Program-made: the position numbers and the translations under genes
DNA from: CBDFGN01 sp965247065
Lineage (GTDB): Bacteria > Bacteroidota > Bacteroidia > Cytophagales > Cyclobacteriaceae
Length of the DNA: 64,000 nucleotides
Direction of reading: 5' to 3'
Assembly: GCA_965247065.1 (NCBI GenBank)
Contig: CBDFGN010000006.1
Location: 3,100,001-3,164,000, forward strand
In this document: positions 52,477-61,225 of the stretch, piece after piece
Numbering within the stretch: the stretch's first letter is position 1
Layout of the letters: each line of letters starts with the position of its first letter
The notes under the pieces: generated by a model
What the model saw: the letters and a program-made list of their open reading frames with translations, nothing else
What the model was told of the DNA's origin: nothing
Database searches by the model: none

Positions 52477-53370
52477 CTAATAGACGTCCCGTACTCCACT
52501 ATAAAAGTTGAAATGAAAGTCATTGGAATTCAAGCCCAGATCATAGACAATCAGGTTATTGGTTTGAGCCGGTTTGAGCCAACTGAGCAAACGGTTGAAC
52601 GAGTTATTTATGGTAGTAACCGCCTGAAAGTAATGCATCCCTTTCAAACTGGTCAGCCTCCTAAACAAGGGCTCAACGTCCGTCAAACTCTTGATATCTA
52701 TTCCACCAATATCAAAGTATTTTATTTTCAACTTTTTTTCGCGTATTACCCCCCAAATCAGACTCTCTTTCTCTTTTATAATCACCAGGTGCTTCCCGTA
52801 TTCCTGTCTTTTTAGATCTATTAGTTGGTCGTCATTTTGAAGGATAGCATTCCGGCAAAGGGTGGGAAGAGCAACGTCGCTTTGCCTCAGATAGAATCTT
52901 CTGAACAAATCAAGGGATGGAACCTGCAATTTCAGGGAGGTTAGTTCTCTAAATCCCAGTTTGTTGATAAAGATTCCGCGAGATTTTTCATTGGGAAAGC
53001 CAAACAGGAATCCTACCCGTTCTGCGGACAAAATCTGTTTGGCAGTGCCAATCAGGTTTTGAAATATCTTCTTTCCTCTATGCTCCGGACTTGTAGCGGT
53101 CCAACAACTTTGAAAACAGCTTATGGGTTCATTGTTCAAGTAGAATGTGTGTGAAATGAAGGCATTGAAGCCTATTACTTCATCTCCCTTAATGGCGGCC
53201 AAATACACACTGGGTATCTGGCTATTGGTTGAAGTATTTATTTTGAGCCTTTTATTTGGAAAAGAACCTTTGCTAAATCCGAAAACACGGCCCACCAATT
53301 CATTGACAGGCGCCAATATTGCGCTATCATTGATGTCAACAGTCTTAATTGAGTAATCTGGGATGCTCAT
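52477..53370 (-). CDS. GNAT-family acyltransferase
   Basis: 297 residues. The N-terminal 150 residues fit a GNAT fold: VYLAAIKGDEVIGFNAFISH (beta strands 2-4), then CWTATSPEHRGKKIFQNLIG, the acyl-CoA pyrophosphate-binding loop, and VGFLFGFPNEKSRGIFINKL. The C-terminal half is not recognised. It could acetylate a sugar or an amino group; substrate unknown. It overlaps the upstream propeller-protein gene by four bases, so the two form an operon lying between the aminotransferase and met genes. Confidence 0.78.
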   Translation of the reverse strand: MSIPDYSIKTVDINDSAILAPVNELVGRVFGFSKGSFPNKRLKINTSTNSQIPSVYLAAIKGDEVIGFNAFISHTFYLNNEPISCFQSCWTATSPEHRGKKIFQNLIGTAKQILSAERVGFLFGFPNEKSRGIFINKLGFRELTSLKLQVPSLDLFRRFYLRQSDVALPTLCRNAILQNDDQLIDLKRQEYGKHLVIIKEKESLIWGVIREKKLKIKYFDIGGIDIKSLTDVEPLFRRLTSLKGMHYFQAVTTINNSFNRLLSWLKPAQTNNLIVYDLGLNSNDFHFNFYSGVRDVY

Positions 53371-54263
53371 ACAAACTTGAAAAACGGTGACAGCAATTTA
53401 TTAACCAAATAGTCTTTCTGGTTTCCGTCCACGGCAATCACCAAATGTCCCTTAAAATCTGCGATGCTCATGTGATGGCCTCCTTGAGAGTTCCACTTTT
53501 GGTCGCATTCGAAATAATCCTGTACCAGTATCTCTTCCCTATATTCCAGGGGAGATAAGGTTAATATTCTCAAGACACTTACATTGCGGCCATATGCTCC
53601 AGAACAATCCTGAGCAATTCTATAAATTTCACCATTCAAAATTAGGGGACCTCCACCGCATCTGGAATACCTGGGATCACCGGTTATTGGGTTATTGGGA
53701 TGTGGTATCAAATCCTTGCTTTCAATGTCCTCTGTATAGAAAATCTCCAAACCTCTTTCGGAGGTAGTAAACAAATACCAATAAGCTTTATGATGAATAA
53801 CCGATGAATCAACATAATCACCAATAAGCAGGGTTTTGAACCGGGATATTTCAAGCGGGAATTTATCGAACTTGTACAGATGAACCTCGTTTGCAGCGAT
53901 TGATTCAGGGATCATATAAATTTGCCGATTGCGCTCGAACACAAATGGGTATGACAAATGATGGTTTTGAACGAGAACCTCACCGAGATGGCTGAACTCC
54001 TTTAGGTCCTTGGTCAAGATAAGCTCGATCTTACCACTTTCGGCTACGGCTTGCGATTCAAAGAAAATATATAAATACCCACCAGATGTGAATAGGAATG
54101 GATCAGCACAGGTGTGCACATGCCTTTTGGAGGTGCGAATCTTCTTATTACTGAAAACCTTGGCCGTTCCTGACAATTTCCTATCAAAAGCAAAATCCTC
54201 GTCCTCAAGATAGAGGGCCATGTTCCAGATGGGGTTCCTTTTTAGTATTGGCTTTTCACTCAT
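53367..54263 (-). CDS. five-bladed beta-propeller protein, GINT1-N-terminal-like / GH43-like fold
   Basis: 298 residues. KRHVHTCADPFLFTSGGYLY and IFFESQAVAESGKIELILTK, followed by HHLSYPFVFERNRQIYMIPE and RYSRCGGGPLILNGEIYRIA, match the propeller domain found before plant glucosamine inositolphosphorylceramide transferase and in bacterial glycan-locus proteins. The ADPF and E residues recall GH43/GH32 active sites, but activity is not established. There is no signal peptide. It is coupled to the GNAT gene by a four-base overlap; a joint role in sugar-lipid modification is inference. Confidence 0.68.
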   Translation of the reverse strand: MSEKPILKRNPIWNMALYLEDEDFAFDRKLSGTAKVFSNKKIRTSKRHVHTCADPFLFTSGGYLYIFFESQAVAESGKIELILTKDLKEFSHLGEVLVQNHHLSYPFVFERNRQIYMIPESIAANEVHLYKFDKFPLEISRFKTLLIGDYVDSSVIHHKAYWYLFTTSERGLEIFYTEDIESKDLIPHPNNPITGDPRYSRCGGGPLILNGEIYRIAQDCSGAYGRNVSVLRILTLSPLEYREEILVQDYFECDQKWNSQGGHHMSIADFKGHLVIAVDGNQKDYLVNKLLSPFFKFV

Positions 54264-54471
54264 CCTAAATCCTGGGTGGTGTGTCGTCCGGGTTGAGGTT
54301 CTGCAAAGACCTTGAAGATATAAAATCTTGGGATCCGGGTAATTTTTTAGCCACGCAAATTCAAGAATTATGAAGGAGGCAAAAAAGATGCTGGTAAATC
54401 GTGGACTGTATTAACAAACGCCTGGAGAGCCATATCGTACCTATCGGATACCCATGAAAACGAACTCAGGG

Positions 54472-55509
54472 TCAACCCACTTTCCTAAGCCTCTTCCGGC
54501 TAGTCAGAAATTCTTGGATTATCTTATCCAGCTGTTCAGTCTCGACCAGGAATCCGTCGTGCCCGTAAACCGAGTCAATTTCCACTAATTCGGCATCCGG
54601 GATGTGGCGGGCCAAAAACCTTTGTTCACTCAAAGGATAAAGGATGTCTGTTTTTATTCCGATCAACAGAGTTCGGGAAATGATATTTTGGAGCACCTTG
54701 GCCAGACCTTTCCTCCCTCTTCCCAGGTTGTGAGTATCCAGGGCCTTCAAAAGCGAAAAATACGAATATGCGTTGAACCGGTCGGCAAGCTTTTCGCCCT
54801 GATAATACTGATACGATGAGGCTCGAAAGTTGTCCAGCCGGTCGTCCTCATCCATTTGAGTAGCCTCGAAAGTGTGATAGTTTCTATACGAGGGTATACC
54901 CATCGCTCTGGCCGCACTTAACCCTTTCTTAGCCGCATCCGGGTCCATATCACCCCAGGTCTGATCAACTTCAATTGCCATGCGCTGGGCCGTGTGCAGA
55001 GCTATCGCCCATGGGGATTCTTTAGCATTGGTCGCTACCAAGGCAAGGTTCTGAATCAATCCCGGCTCAAGCACCGACCATTCCAGTAATTGGCTCCCGC
55101 CCATGGAACCACCTAACCCCAGGTGAATGCTGTTGATCTTTAAGTGATCCTTAAGCAGTAAGTGGGCTCCAACCATATCCCGAAGAGTAAAAAAAGGGAA
55201 ATCATGGTAATAGGGGCGACCTGTTTGGGGATTTAAACTTACCGGACCGGTTGTGCCGTAACATGATCCTAGAATATTAGCACACACTACAAAGTATTTC
55301 TCCGGATCCAGTATTTTCCCCTTTCCATATAATCCAGCCCACCAATCGGCAACATCTGAATTAGCAGTTAGAGCATGACAGACCCAAATAACATTGCTCC
55401 GTTTGCTGTTCAGCTTCCCATACGTATGGTAGCCGATCTCCATTCCCTCCAGGAGTCCATTGACTTCCAGTTCGAAGGATCGTTGATATCTAAATCTCTT
55501 CAATCCCAC
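54472..55509 (-). CDS. metX: homoserine O-acetyltransferase
   Basis: Activates homoserine with acetyl-CoA for methionine synthesis. 345 residues, alpha/beta-hydrolase fold. The nucleophile Ser is in LGLGGSMGGSQLLEWSVLEP; the Asp is in LIGIKTDILYPLSEQRF and the His in DSVYGHDGFLVETEQ. YHTYGKLNSKRSNVIWVCHA and GSCYGTTGPVSLNPQTGRPY are MetX signatures. It follows metZ by 33 bp on the same strand and is presumably under the same SAM riboswitch. Confidence 0.96.
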   Translation of the reverse strand: MGLKRFRYQRSFELEVNGLLEGMEIGYHTYGKLNSKRSNVIWVCHALTANSDVADWWAGLYGKGKILDPEKYFVVCANILGSCYGTTGPVSLNPQTGRPYYHDFPFFTLRDMVGAHLLLKDHLKINSIHLGLGGSMGGSQLLEWSVLEPGLIQNLALVATNAKESPWAIALHTAQRMAIEVDQTWGDMDPDAAKKGLSAARAMGIPSYRNYHTFEATQMDEDDRLDNFRASSYQYYQGEKLADRFNAYSYFSLLKALDTHNLGRGRKGLAKVLQNIISRTLLIGIKTDILYPLSEQRFLARHIPDAELVEIDSVYGHDGFLVETEQLDKIIQEFLTSRKRLRKVG

Positions 55510-55542
55510 TTAGCATTTGCGTATGAATTGCACATTCTATTT

Positions 55543-56757
55543 TCAAACTGAAATTTTCGATTTTTGGGTTGAGGGCGTTTTCGAGACTCTCAAAGCTCCT
55601 TCAATATCCTCCAAAATATCGTTTACATTTTCTAACCCGACCGATACCCGAACCAAACCTGGGTATATGCCCACGGCCCGTTGTTCCTCCTCAGTTAGTT
55701 TGGCGTGAGTTGTTGTTGCTGGATGCGTTACCGTGGTTCGCGTATCTCCTAAGTTTGCTGTTAATGACAGAAATTTTAAGTTGTCCAGGAAACGGCTGGC
55801 CCTTTCTATTCCTCCCTTTACATTGAACGTTATCAAACCCCCACCCAGGCGCATTTGCCTCTTGGCTAATTCGTGCTGAGGATGAGAATCCAGGAAAGGA
55901 TATTTGACGTATTCCAGGTACTCATGACCTTCCAAATACTGGGCAATCTTTTGGGCATTTTCACAGTGCTTTTCCATCCTCACCGGCAACGTTTCCAAAC
56001 TCTTGGAGAGCAACCAAGCACTGAATGGTGAGAGGGAAGGGCCAGTAGCCCGGTTGAAGAATTGGATTTGGTCTATGAGGGATTGCTTCCCGACAACAGC
56101 TCCACCCAATGTCCTTCCTTGACCATCTATAAATTTCGTGGCTGAATGTGTAACCAGATGAGCCCCCATCTTCATGGGTTGTTGCAAATAGGGTGTCGCG
56201 AAACAATTATCAACATTTAGGATGAGATCAAATTTCTCCGACAGTTGGCTCAGTTTTTCTATATCAATAATATCCAAACCTGGGTTGGAAGGTGATTCTA
56301 CAAAGAACATCCTGGTGTTTTTCCTGATGGCCTTTTCCCAACCGTTTGAATCAGCGGCATCGACATAGGTATGCTCAATTCCCCAATTGGGAAATATCTT
56401 GGTCAATATGGTGTGGGTTGATCCGAAAAGTGCCCGGGATGCAACAATGTGATCTCCTTTTGACAAAAGGGCTGCCATGCTACAAAACATGGCGGCCATA
56501 CCAGATGCAGTTGCCACGCCATCTTCGGCATCCTCCAGTAAAGCCAACTTCTGAATGAACTCAGTGGTGTTAGGATTGGAAAACCTGGAGTATATATTCC
56601 CTTCGATCTCATCGGCGAACATAGCCCGGGCCTCCTCCGCGCTTTCAAACAAGAAACTGGATGTCAGGTAGATAGGCGCCGAGTGCTCACGCTCAGAAGT
56701 CATATCCATCTGGGTCCTTACCGCTTTGGTTTCGAAATGATAGTATTCTTTTTCCAT
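55543..56757 (-). CDS. metZ: O-acyl-homoserine sulfhydrylase (Cys/Met metabolism PLP enzyme)
   Basis: 404 residues of the Cys/Met-metabolism PLP family. HFETKAVRTQMDMTSEREHS opens the protein. IYSRFSNPNTTEFIQKLALL and DGVATASGMAAMFCSMAALL bind PLP; the Schiff-base Lys is in LVTHSATKFIDGQGRTLGGA. It is most like MetZ, which makes homocysteine from an activated homoserine and sulfide, and metX downstream supplies O-acetylhomoserine. Cystathionine gamma-synthase cannot be excluded by sequence alone. A SAM-I riboswitch lies 180-277 bases upstream. Confidence 0.9.
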   Translation of the reverse strand: MEKEYYHFETKAVRTQMDMTSEREHSAPIYLTSSFLFESAEEARAMFADEIEGNIYSRFSNPNTTEFIQKLALLEDAEDGVATASGMAAMFCSMAALLSKGDHIVASRALFGSTHTILTKIFPNWGIEHTYVDAADSNGWEKAIRKNTRMFFVESPSNPGLDIIDIEKLSQLSEKFDLILNVDNCFATPYLQQPMKMGAHLVTHSATKFIDGQGRTLGGAVVGKQSLIDQIQFFNRATGPSLSPFSAWLLSKSLETLPVRMEKHCENAQKIAQYLEGHEYLEYVKYPFLDSHPQHELAKRQMRLGGGLITFNVKGGIERASRFLDNLKFLSLTANLGDTRTTVTHPATTTHAKLTEEEQRAVGIYPGLVRVSVGLENVNDILEDIEGALRVSKTPSTQKSKISV

Positions 56758-56936
56758 AATTCAAACGCGCTGTGCTATTGCGCCAACCGTAACACGGAAC
56801 TAACCCGCGCAGATCACCACAATAACCTTTTAGCTCCTATAACAACAGCAAAAGTTGACCTGATCGCAAGGAAACGGACAAATTGAATCTGTCTTTAATA
56901 ACCTGAAATATGACCTTGATTCTTTCATCATAATCA

Positions 56937-57034
56937 ATTTATATTCTCCCTACGGGATCAGGAATTAGCACCTTGGCTGTGAACCAGGTTGCTAGAGCTT
57001 CTCAGAGCCTGTCTCTCCGCTCTTCTTTATAAAT
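56937..57034 (-). ncRNA. SAM-I (S-box) riboswitch controlling metZ-metX
   Basis: The minus strand carries the conserved S-box core: AGCGGAGAGACAGGCTC, then AGCAACCTG...CAAGGTGCTAATTCCTG, and the 3' AGGGAGAATA. P1 can form between ATTTATA (57034-57028) and TATAAAT (56943-56937). SAM binding should repress the met genes when methionine is plentiful. Between it and the metZ ATG (56758-56936) I found no convincing U-tract terminator, only a weak hairpin near 56880-56896, so control may be at translation. Confidence 0.92.
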
Positions 57035-57189
57035 CAATTATTTACATAATTGACTTGTAAGCTGCAATTATCACGATTTTGGAGGTATAATGCAAGTAAT
57101 TGTTTTCTTTTTTGCTCTTGAAATAAAGCCGCATATTGCGAACCTTTGGTTTTACCAACACCGAAAGCTAACTATCAATTTCAAAGATC

Positions 57190-58155
57190 ATGGCCGACAA
57201 CCTGTTGCTCAAAGTCATCCTGTTGCTAGGATTTGGATTATTCTTTTCGGCAGGACTGGCCCAGGAAAGCAACAAGACCTTCATTGCAGTAGTTGGCGGG
57301 ACTTCCTTTGGCAATCCCGACACATTCGGGCAAGGATTAGTTAAGGAAGAAGGAACGCTCACGGTCCAAACTAAGTTCGGTGCAAGCCCCACTATATACA
57401 AAATGAGCTACCGGGAAGTACCATTTTACTATGTTAGAATGTATGGAGCAGAATCGCGGCGGACTGGCGATATCGAGGGGATCCATCACATTAAGACCTG
57501 GTTGGCCTTGTATGACCTAGGGGTAACCCATGTTATCGGAGGGGCTAGTTCAGGAGGTATTAAGACATCGTATGACTACGACGATATAGTGATCATCGAT
57601 GACTTCATGGAGATGGAAACCAACCGCCCTCAGAACATTCTGGACTTTGCTGGTATCGAGCGACCGGGGATTTTCACCAATTACGCCAATCCCTTCAGTC
57701 CGTCGTTAAGAAAACTACTTATTGAGGAGGCTCGAAATGCGCAGGATGGGTATACTGGCCATTTATATGAGTCGGCCACCTTCGCTCAGTACAACCCGGA
57801 GTGATTTGAGACTGCTGCCGAAATCAGGGCTATGCGAATCCTGGGTGCCGATCTAACCAGCGAAAATATTGCTACCTGCGCTATCTATGCCCGGCAATTG
57901 GGAATTCGTTTTGGGGCAATTTGCTCGATCGCCAATCCTGCAGTCGGCGTCCGCCCGTTTGATTTCAAGGACATGCAAGCCAGTGTGCAGCGCATTGCCG
58001 CCTTTGCGGTGCCGGTTGTATTAGAGGTCATTGCCAGGATACCTGGCGATCCAGATGCTATGGGACCCGAAATCGTAAGCACCGGTGAGGTATTTGAGGG
58101 CTCTTACACGAACCCTGATTCGGAAAGCCACCGGATCGTAGAACCTAAGAATTGA
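57190..58155 (+). pseudogene. secreted purine nucleoside / methylthioadenosine phosphorylase, split by an in-frame TGA
   Basis: A single frame of 321 codons with one internal stop at 57802-57804. The first part has a signal peptide (LLLKVILLLGFGLFFSAGLA) and the start of an MTAP/PNP domain (FIAVVGGTSFGNPDTFGQGL, GVTHVIGGASSGGIKTSYDY). After TFAQYNPE comes TGA and then, in the same frame, FETAAEIRAMRILGADLTSE, the PNP motif. TGG in place of TGA would give PEWFETAAEIR. The domain ends normally (IGAICSIANPAVGV, VVLEVIARIPGD). It would cleave a purine nucleoside phosphorolytically, unusually in the periplasm. The stop removes a third of the catalytic domain; real mutation or base-calling error. 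Confidence 0.85.
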
Positions 58156-58158
58156 CCA

Positions 58159-58973
58159 CTACTCGAATAAGTCGTCGCTCAGTTCGGAGGGATAATAAGG
58201 CTTGAAGTATATTCTTGGTCCAACGGTTTCATGAATTAGCTTGCTGAACATTTCGATCGTCTCAGGTTGATATTGACTTTCATGACAAAACCAGGCCTGC
58301 TTAGCCACAACGGCATCCCTCTGCTCATAATCCACCACCACCGAAAGAGCAGGGTCATTTACCGTCGCGAGCCTTACCTGGCCTTCGGTTAGGAACTTCG
58401 ACGTCGGCAACCCACCTGAAAAAGATTACCGGGTTTTTCCCATTTTCGGCTGGCAAAGACTTCGGTGACCACCGTCCCTATTAATCGATGATCCGCGTGG
58501 CCGGTAAAGCCATCTGGCCCCCAGGTGGGCACCACGTCAGGCCGGATTTGCTCGAACAATTCTGTAACCCTGGCTCGCAAGGTGGTCAATTGCTCTTTGA
58601 ATTGTTCCCATCCGTCACCTGACTTTAGCTGATCATGAAGTCCAAGTGAAATTGGGTTTTCAATTCCCAGCGTTGAGCATGCGCATTTCAACTCCCACTC
58701 CCTAACCTGGGCAAGAGAATCCCCCTTAGGAATTCCGGCATGGGCTTTATAACCATAGCGACCATCTGCTGCGATCGCCAGATATACCTGTACTCCCTCC
58801 CTAGCGTAGCGGGCTAATATGGGAGAAACGCTGGCCTCGTCGTCAGGATGGGCGAAAACGGCCAGGATAACCTTCTGTTCCTGACCGGTTGCGGAGTTCG
58901 TTGACCCGCCTACCAAAAGCGAAATGATTGCCAAAGCTGACACCGTCGTTTTCAGTATTTTCAATGGTTTCAT
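58159..58973 (-). pseudogene. PIG-L family deacetylase, frameshifted
   Basis: The first part (58973 down) has a signal peptide (TTVSALAIISLLVGGSTNS) and the zinc motif VFAHPDDEASVSPILARYAR, then DGFTGHADHRLIGTVVTEVF with the third zinc ligand. After NLFQVG the frame runs into a stop at 58389. Shifting by one base near 58405 gives LPTSKFLTEGQVRLATVNDP-like sequence and continues to the natural end at 58159 (GPRIYFKPYYPSELSDDLFE). The whole is about 271 residues. The family removes N-acetyl groups from sugar conjugates. Its start overlaps the EamA stop by four bases. Confidence 0.82.
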
Positions 58974-59841
58974 TTATTGGTGTAATAGATCCCCGCCAAG
59001 ATAGTCAACATACCGACAAAATGGCCAATCAACAAACTCTCACCATCCAATATTCCTAAGAACATGGCCACAAGGGGTATCAGGAAAGTGACCGTGCTGG
59101 TAAAAATTGTAGAGGTCATTTTCAAAAGCTTGTTGAAAAGGAAAAGGGCCAAGGCCGTATTAAAGGCGCCCAGCATCAGGATATAGACCAAGGCCCAATG
59201 CGAATCCGGATTTTGTATCGTGGTAAGGAAATGCTGGTCTACGGTCAAAAAGCCGGTCCCGATAAGTCCAACGATCAGTAAAGATATGCTCGTGATGGTC
59301 AGGGGCCGGACATCCTTAAGGTAGAATTTAATGATGTTGATGTTCAGCCCATAAAGGATCGTAGCCAGGACAACCAAAAATGCATAGTAATTGACATTTG
59401 CGAGTTGCCAGCTCGTTCCGGCTAAAATGAGAATGGTGGTACCCCCAAAACCAATGAAAAGACCGATACTATCCCGGCGATTAAGCCCTTGGTGAAAAAA
59501 AATGAATCCCATGGATAACACGAAAAATGGTGTTAAAGAATTGATGACGCCGGCAATGCCACTCCCCAAATTAGTCTGGGCAAACCCGAAAAGAAAAGCA
59601 GGGATCAAATTTCCAATCACACTACTTACCAAAAGTAGAAGCCAAAATCTTAGGTTGAGATCCTTTGCCCTCACCAGGGAAATAGGTAAGAGCACCAATC
59701 CAGCGGATGCCAGTCTTAACGATCCTTTAGATTTACCCAGTATAAATATTTCAAGAACATTATTGGTATTATAGTTATCCACCAGAGGGGGGTCCGGGGG
59801 GAGATTTAATAACTTGTGGATAAGTGTTGAGAATACAAAGC

Positions 59842-59849
59842 TAGGTTTG
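59842..59849 (+). promoter_or_regulatory. -7 promoter element for the putative bridge RNA
   Basis: TAGGTTTG is an exact TAnnTTTG match whose predicted start point, about seven bases downstream (59856), coincides with the first base of the 12-bp stem of the RNA. A TTG at 59814-59816 is a possible but widely spaced -33. Confidence 0.55.
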
Positions 59850-59855
59850 AAAAAA

Positions 59856-59994
59856 GAAGGAACGGGGTGAACTTTATAGCGGTCTAGGTAAGACCTATCG
59901 TCGGTTATAGTCCCCGTTCCTTCAACAAGTTGCCTTAAGAACCAATTAGAATTTTAGACTGTAGGGTCTTATTAAAGGTCTTAGTTTGGCAACT
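59856..59994 (+). ncRNA. putative IS110 bridge RNA
   Basis: Two consecutive large stem-loops precede the recombinase. The first has a perfect 12-bp stem, gaaggaacgggg (59856-59867) with ccccgttccttc (59912-59923), around a 44-base loop. The second has agttgcc (59928-59934) with ggcaact (59988-59994) and an inner TAAG.ACC/GGTCTTA pairing. Each loop contains the same words: GGTCT-agg-TAAG at 59881-59892 and GGTCT-tat-TAAAG at 59965-59977. GGTCT can pair (one G.U) with the bottom strand of AGTCT and TAAG with the top strand of CTTA, together covering the AGTCTTA core at both element ends. This is the layout of target- and donor-binding loops in IS110 bridge RNAs. The assignment is by eye. Confidence 0.7.
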
Positions 59995-60194
59995 CAATTT
60001 TTAAAAAATCCAAAAGTATCTAAAAGTATTTAAAAGCATGAAATTTCACAACGCAATCGGCATTGATGTATCTAAAGGAACTTTTGATGCCCATGATTAT
60101 TTAAGCCAGGCCAAATGTGAGTTTGCTAACAATCGAACCGGCTTTAATCAATTGCTCCAGTGGGCGAAAAGATTAAATGGAAAAGACTTAATTA

Positions 60195-61225
60195 ACGTGA
60201 GTTCGATATAAAATAGAGTAGTTTATTGATAGAAAAAAGGCAGAAAATTAGTATATTAAGTCATTGACAATCAACAAAATAACTAATATTTCTGCCTATG
60301 TTAACTGCTACTAAAATTACTGAAATTTTTTGTTCCATTGACGATTTTTGTCTGGATTTTGTCCCAAAATTGGAAAAAAGATTGCTGGGAAGTAAAAAGC
60401 GCAACAAACCTGGTAAGCTTTCTTTATCCGAAGTAATGACTATACAGGTCTTGTTCCAGATCTCAGGATATCGAAATTTCAAGACCTTTTACAACACATA
60501 CGTTTGTGGCCACTTGCGCTCCTTCTTTCCTGATGTGGTAAGCTATAACCGAATGGTAGAACTTTGTAGTGGAAGTCTTCTGCCAATGGCTATTTATCTG
60601 AAAACACAAGGGACTGGACAGTGTACAGGTATAAGTTTTATAGACAGCACTCCGTTAAGGGTCTGTCATAACAGACGGATCCATAACCATAAAGTATTTG
60701 AAGGGTTAGCTAAAAGAGGCCATTGTTCCATCGGATGGTTCTACGGGTTTAAGCTCCATCTTATCACTGCTGATACGGGTGAAATCATCGATTTTATGCT
60801 CACACCGGGCAATGTGGATGACAGAAAGCCTCTTAAAATTGAACGGTTTATTAAGAAATTATTCGGAAAGCTCTTTGGTGATAAAGGCTACATCAGTAAG
60901 GAACTTTTTAAAAATCTGTTCTTCCGCGGAGTCCATCTGATAACCAAACTCAAACGCAATATGAAGTCCTCATCCTTAACCCCCATCATGGATGCTATAA
61001 TGCTCCGTAAAAGGGCTATTTGTGAGACTATCATTGATCAACTTAAAAACATCTTCCAGATTGAACACTCCAGGCACAGGAGCCCAACTAATTTCCTTAC
61101 CAACCTTTTCTCGGCTTTAATCGCTTACAACTTTTGCGAAAAAAAGCCCTCAATCAAATTGAACTACCAGGACACCGGTCAACTCTTTCTCGCTCTTTAA
61201 TCATTCCTTATTGTCGAACTCACGT
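60195..61225 (+). mobile_element. IS982-family insertion sequence, copy 3 (inside the IS110 recombinase)
   Basis: 1,031 bp, same sequence and ends as copies 1 and 2, flanked by the perfect target duplication taatta (60189-60194 and 61226-61231). It inserted after the IS110 element had entered the EamA gene. Confidence 0.94.
60298..61200 (+). CDS. IS982-family DDE transposase (copy 3)
   Basis: 300 residues, complete, same protein as at 28509-29411 and 45371-46273. It reads in the same direction as the IS110 recombinase that it interrupts. Confidence 0.95.
   Translation: MLTATKITEIFCSIDDFCLDFVPKLEKRLLGSKKRNKPGKLSLSEVMTIQVLFQISGYRNFKTFYNTYVCGHLRSFFPDVVSYNRMVELCSGSLLPMAIYLKTQGTGQCTGISFIDSTPLRVCHNRRIHNHKVFEGLAKRGHCSIGWFYGFKLHLITADTGEIIDFMLTPGNVDDRKPLKIERFIKKLFGKLFGDKGYISKELFKNLFFRGVHLITKLKRNMKSSSLTPIMDAIMLRKRAICETIIDQLKNIFQIEHSRHRSPTNFLTNLFSALIAYNFCEKKPSIKLNYQDTGQLFLAL

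Noticed and set aside
2207..57804. TGA read as tryptophan (alternative genetic code) because two genes have TGA at Trp positions
   Set aside because: leuC, leuD and the CAP-domain gene end in TGA at the expected family length, with neighbours starting immediately after, and Trp is encoded by TGG throughout. TGA is a normal stop here.
59719..59841. Additional gene or second RNA in the left end of the IS110 element
   Set aside because: The stretch has a G-rich run (59786-59802) but no start-to-stop frame with recognisable content and no clear stem-loop.
59868..59911. Full-length guide match of bridge RNA loop 1 to the EamA target
   Set aside because: Beyond the AGTCTTA core, only scattered short identities (such as tcggt) were seen, too short to claim by eye.
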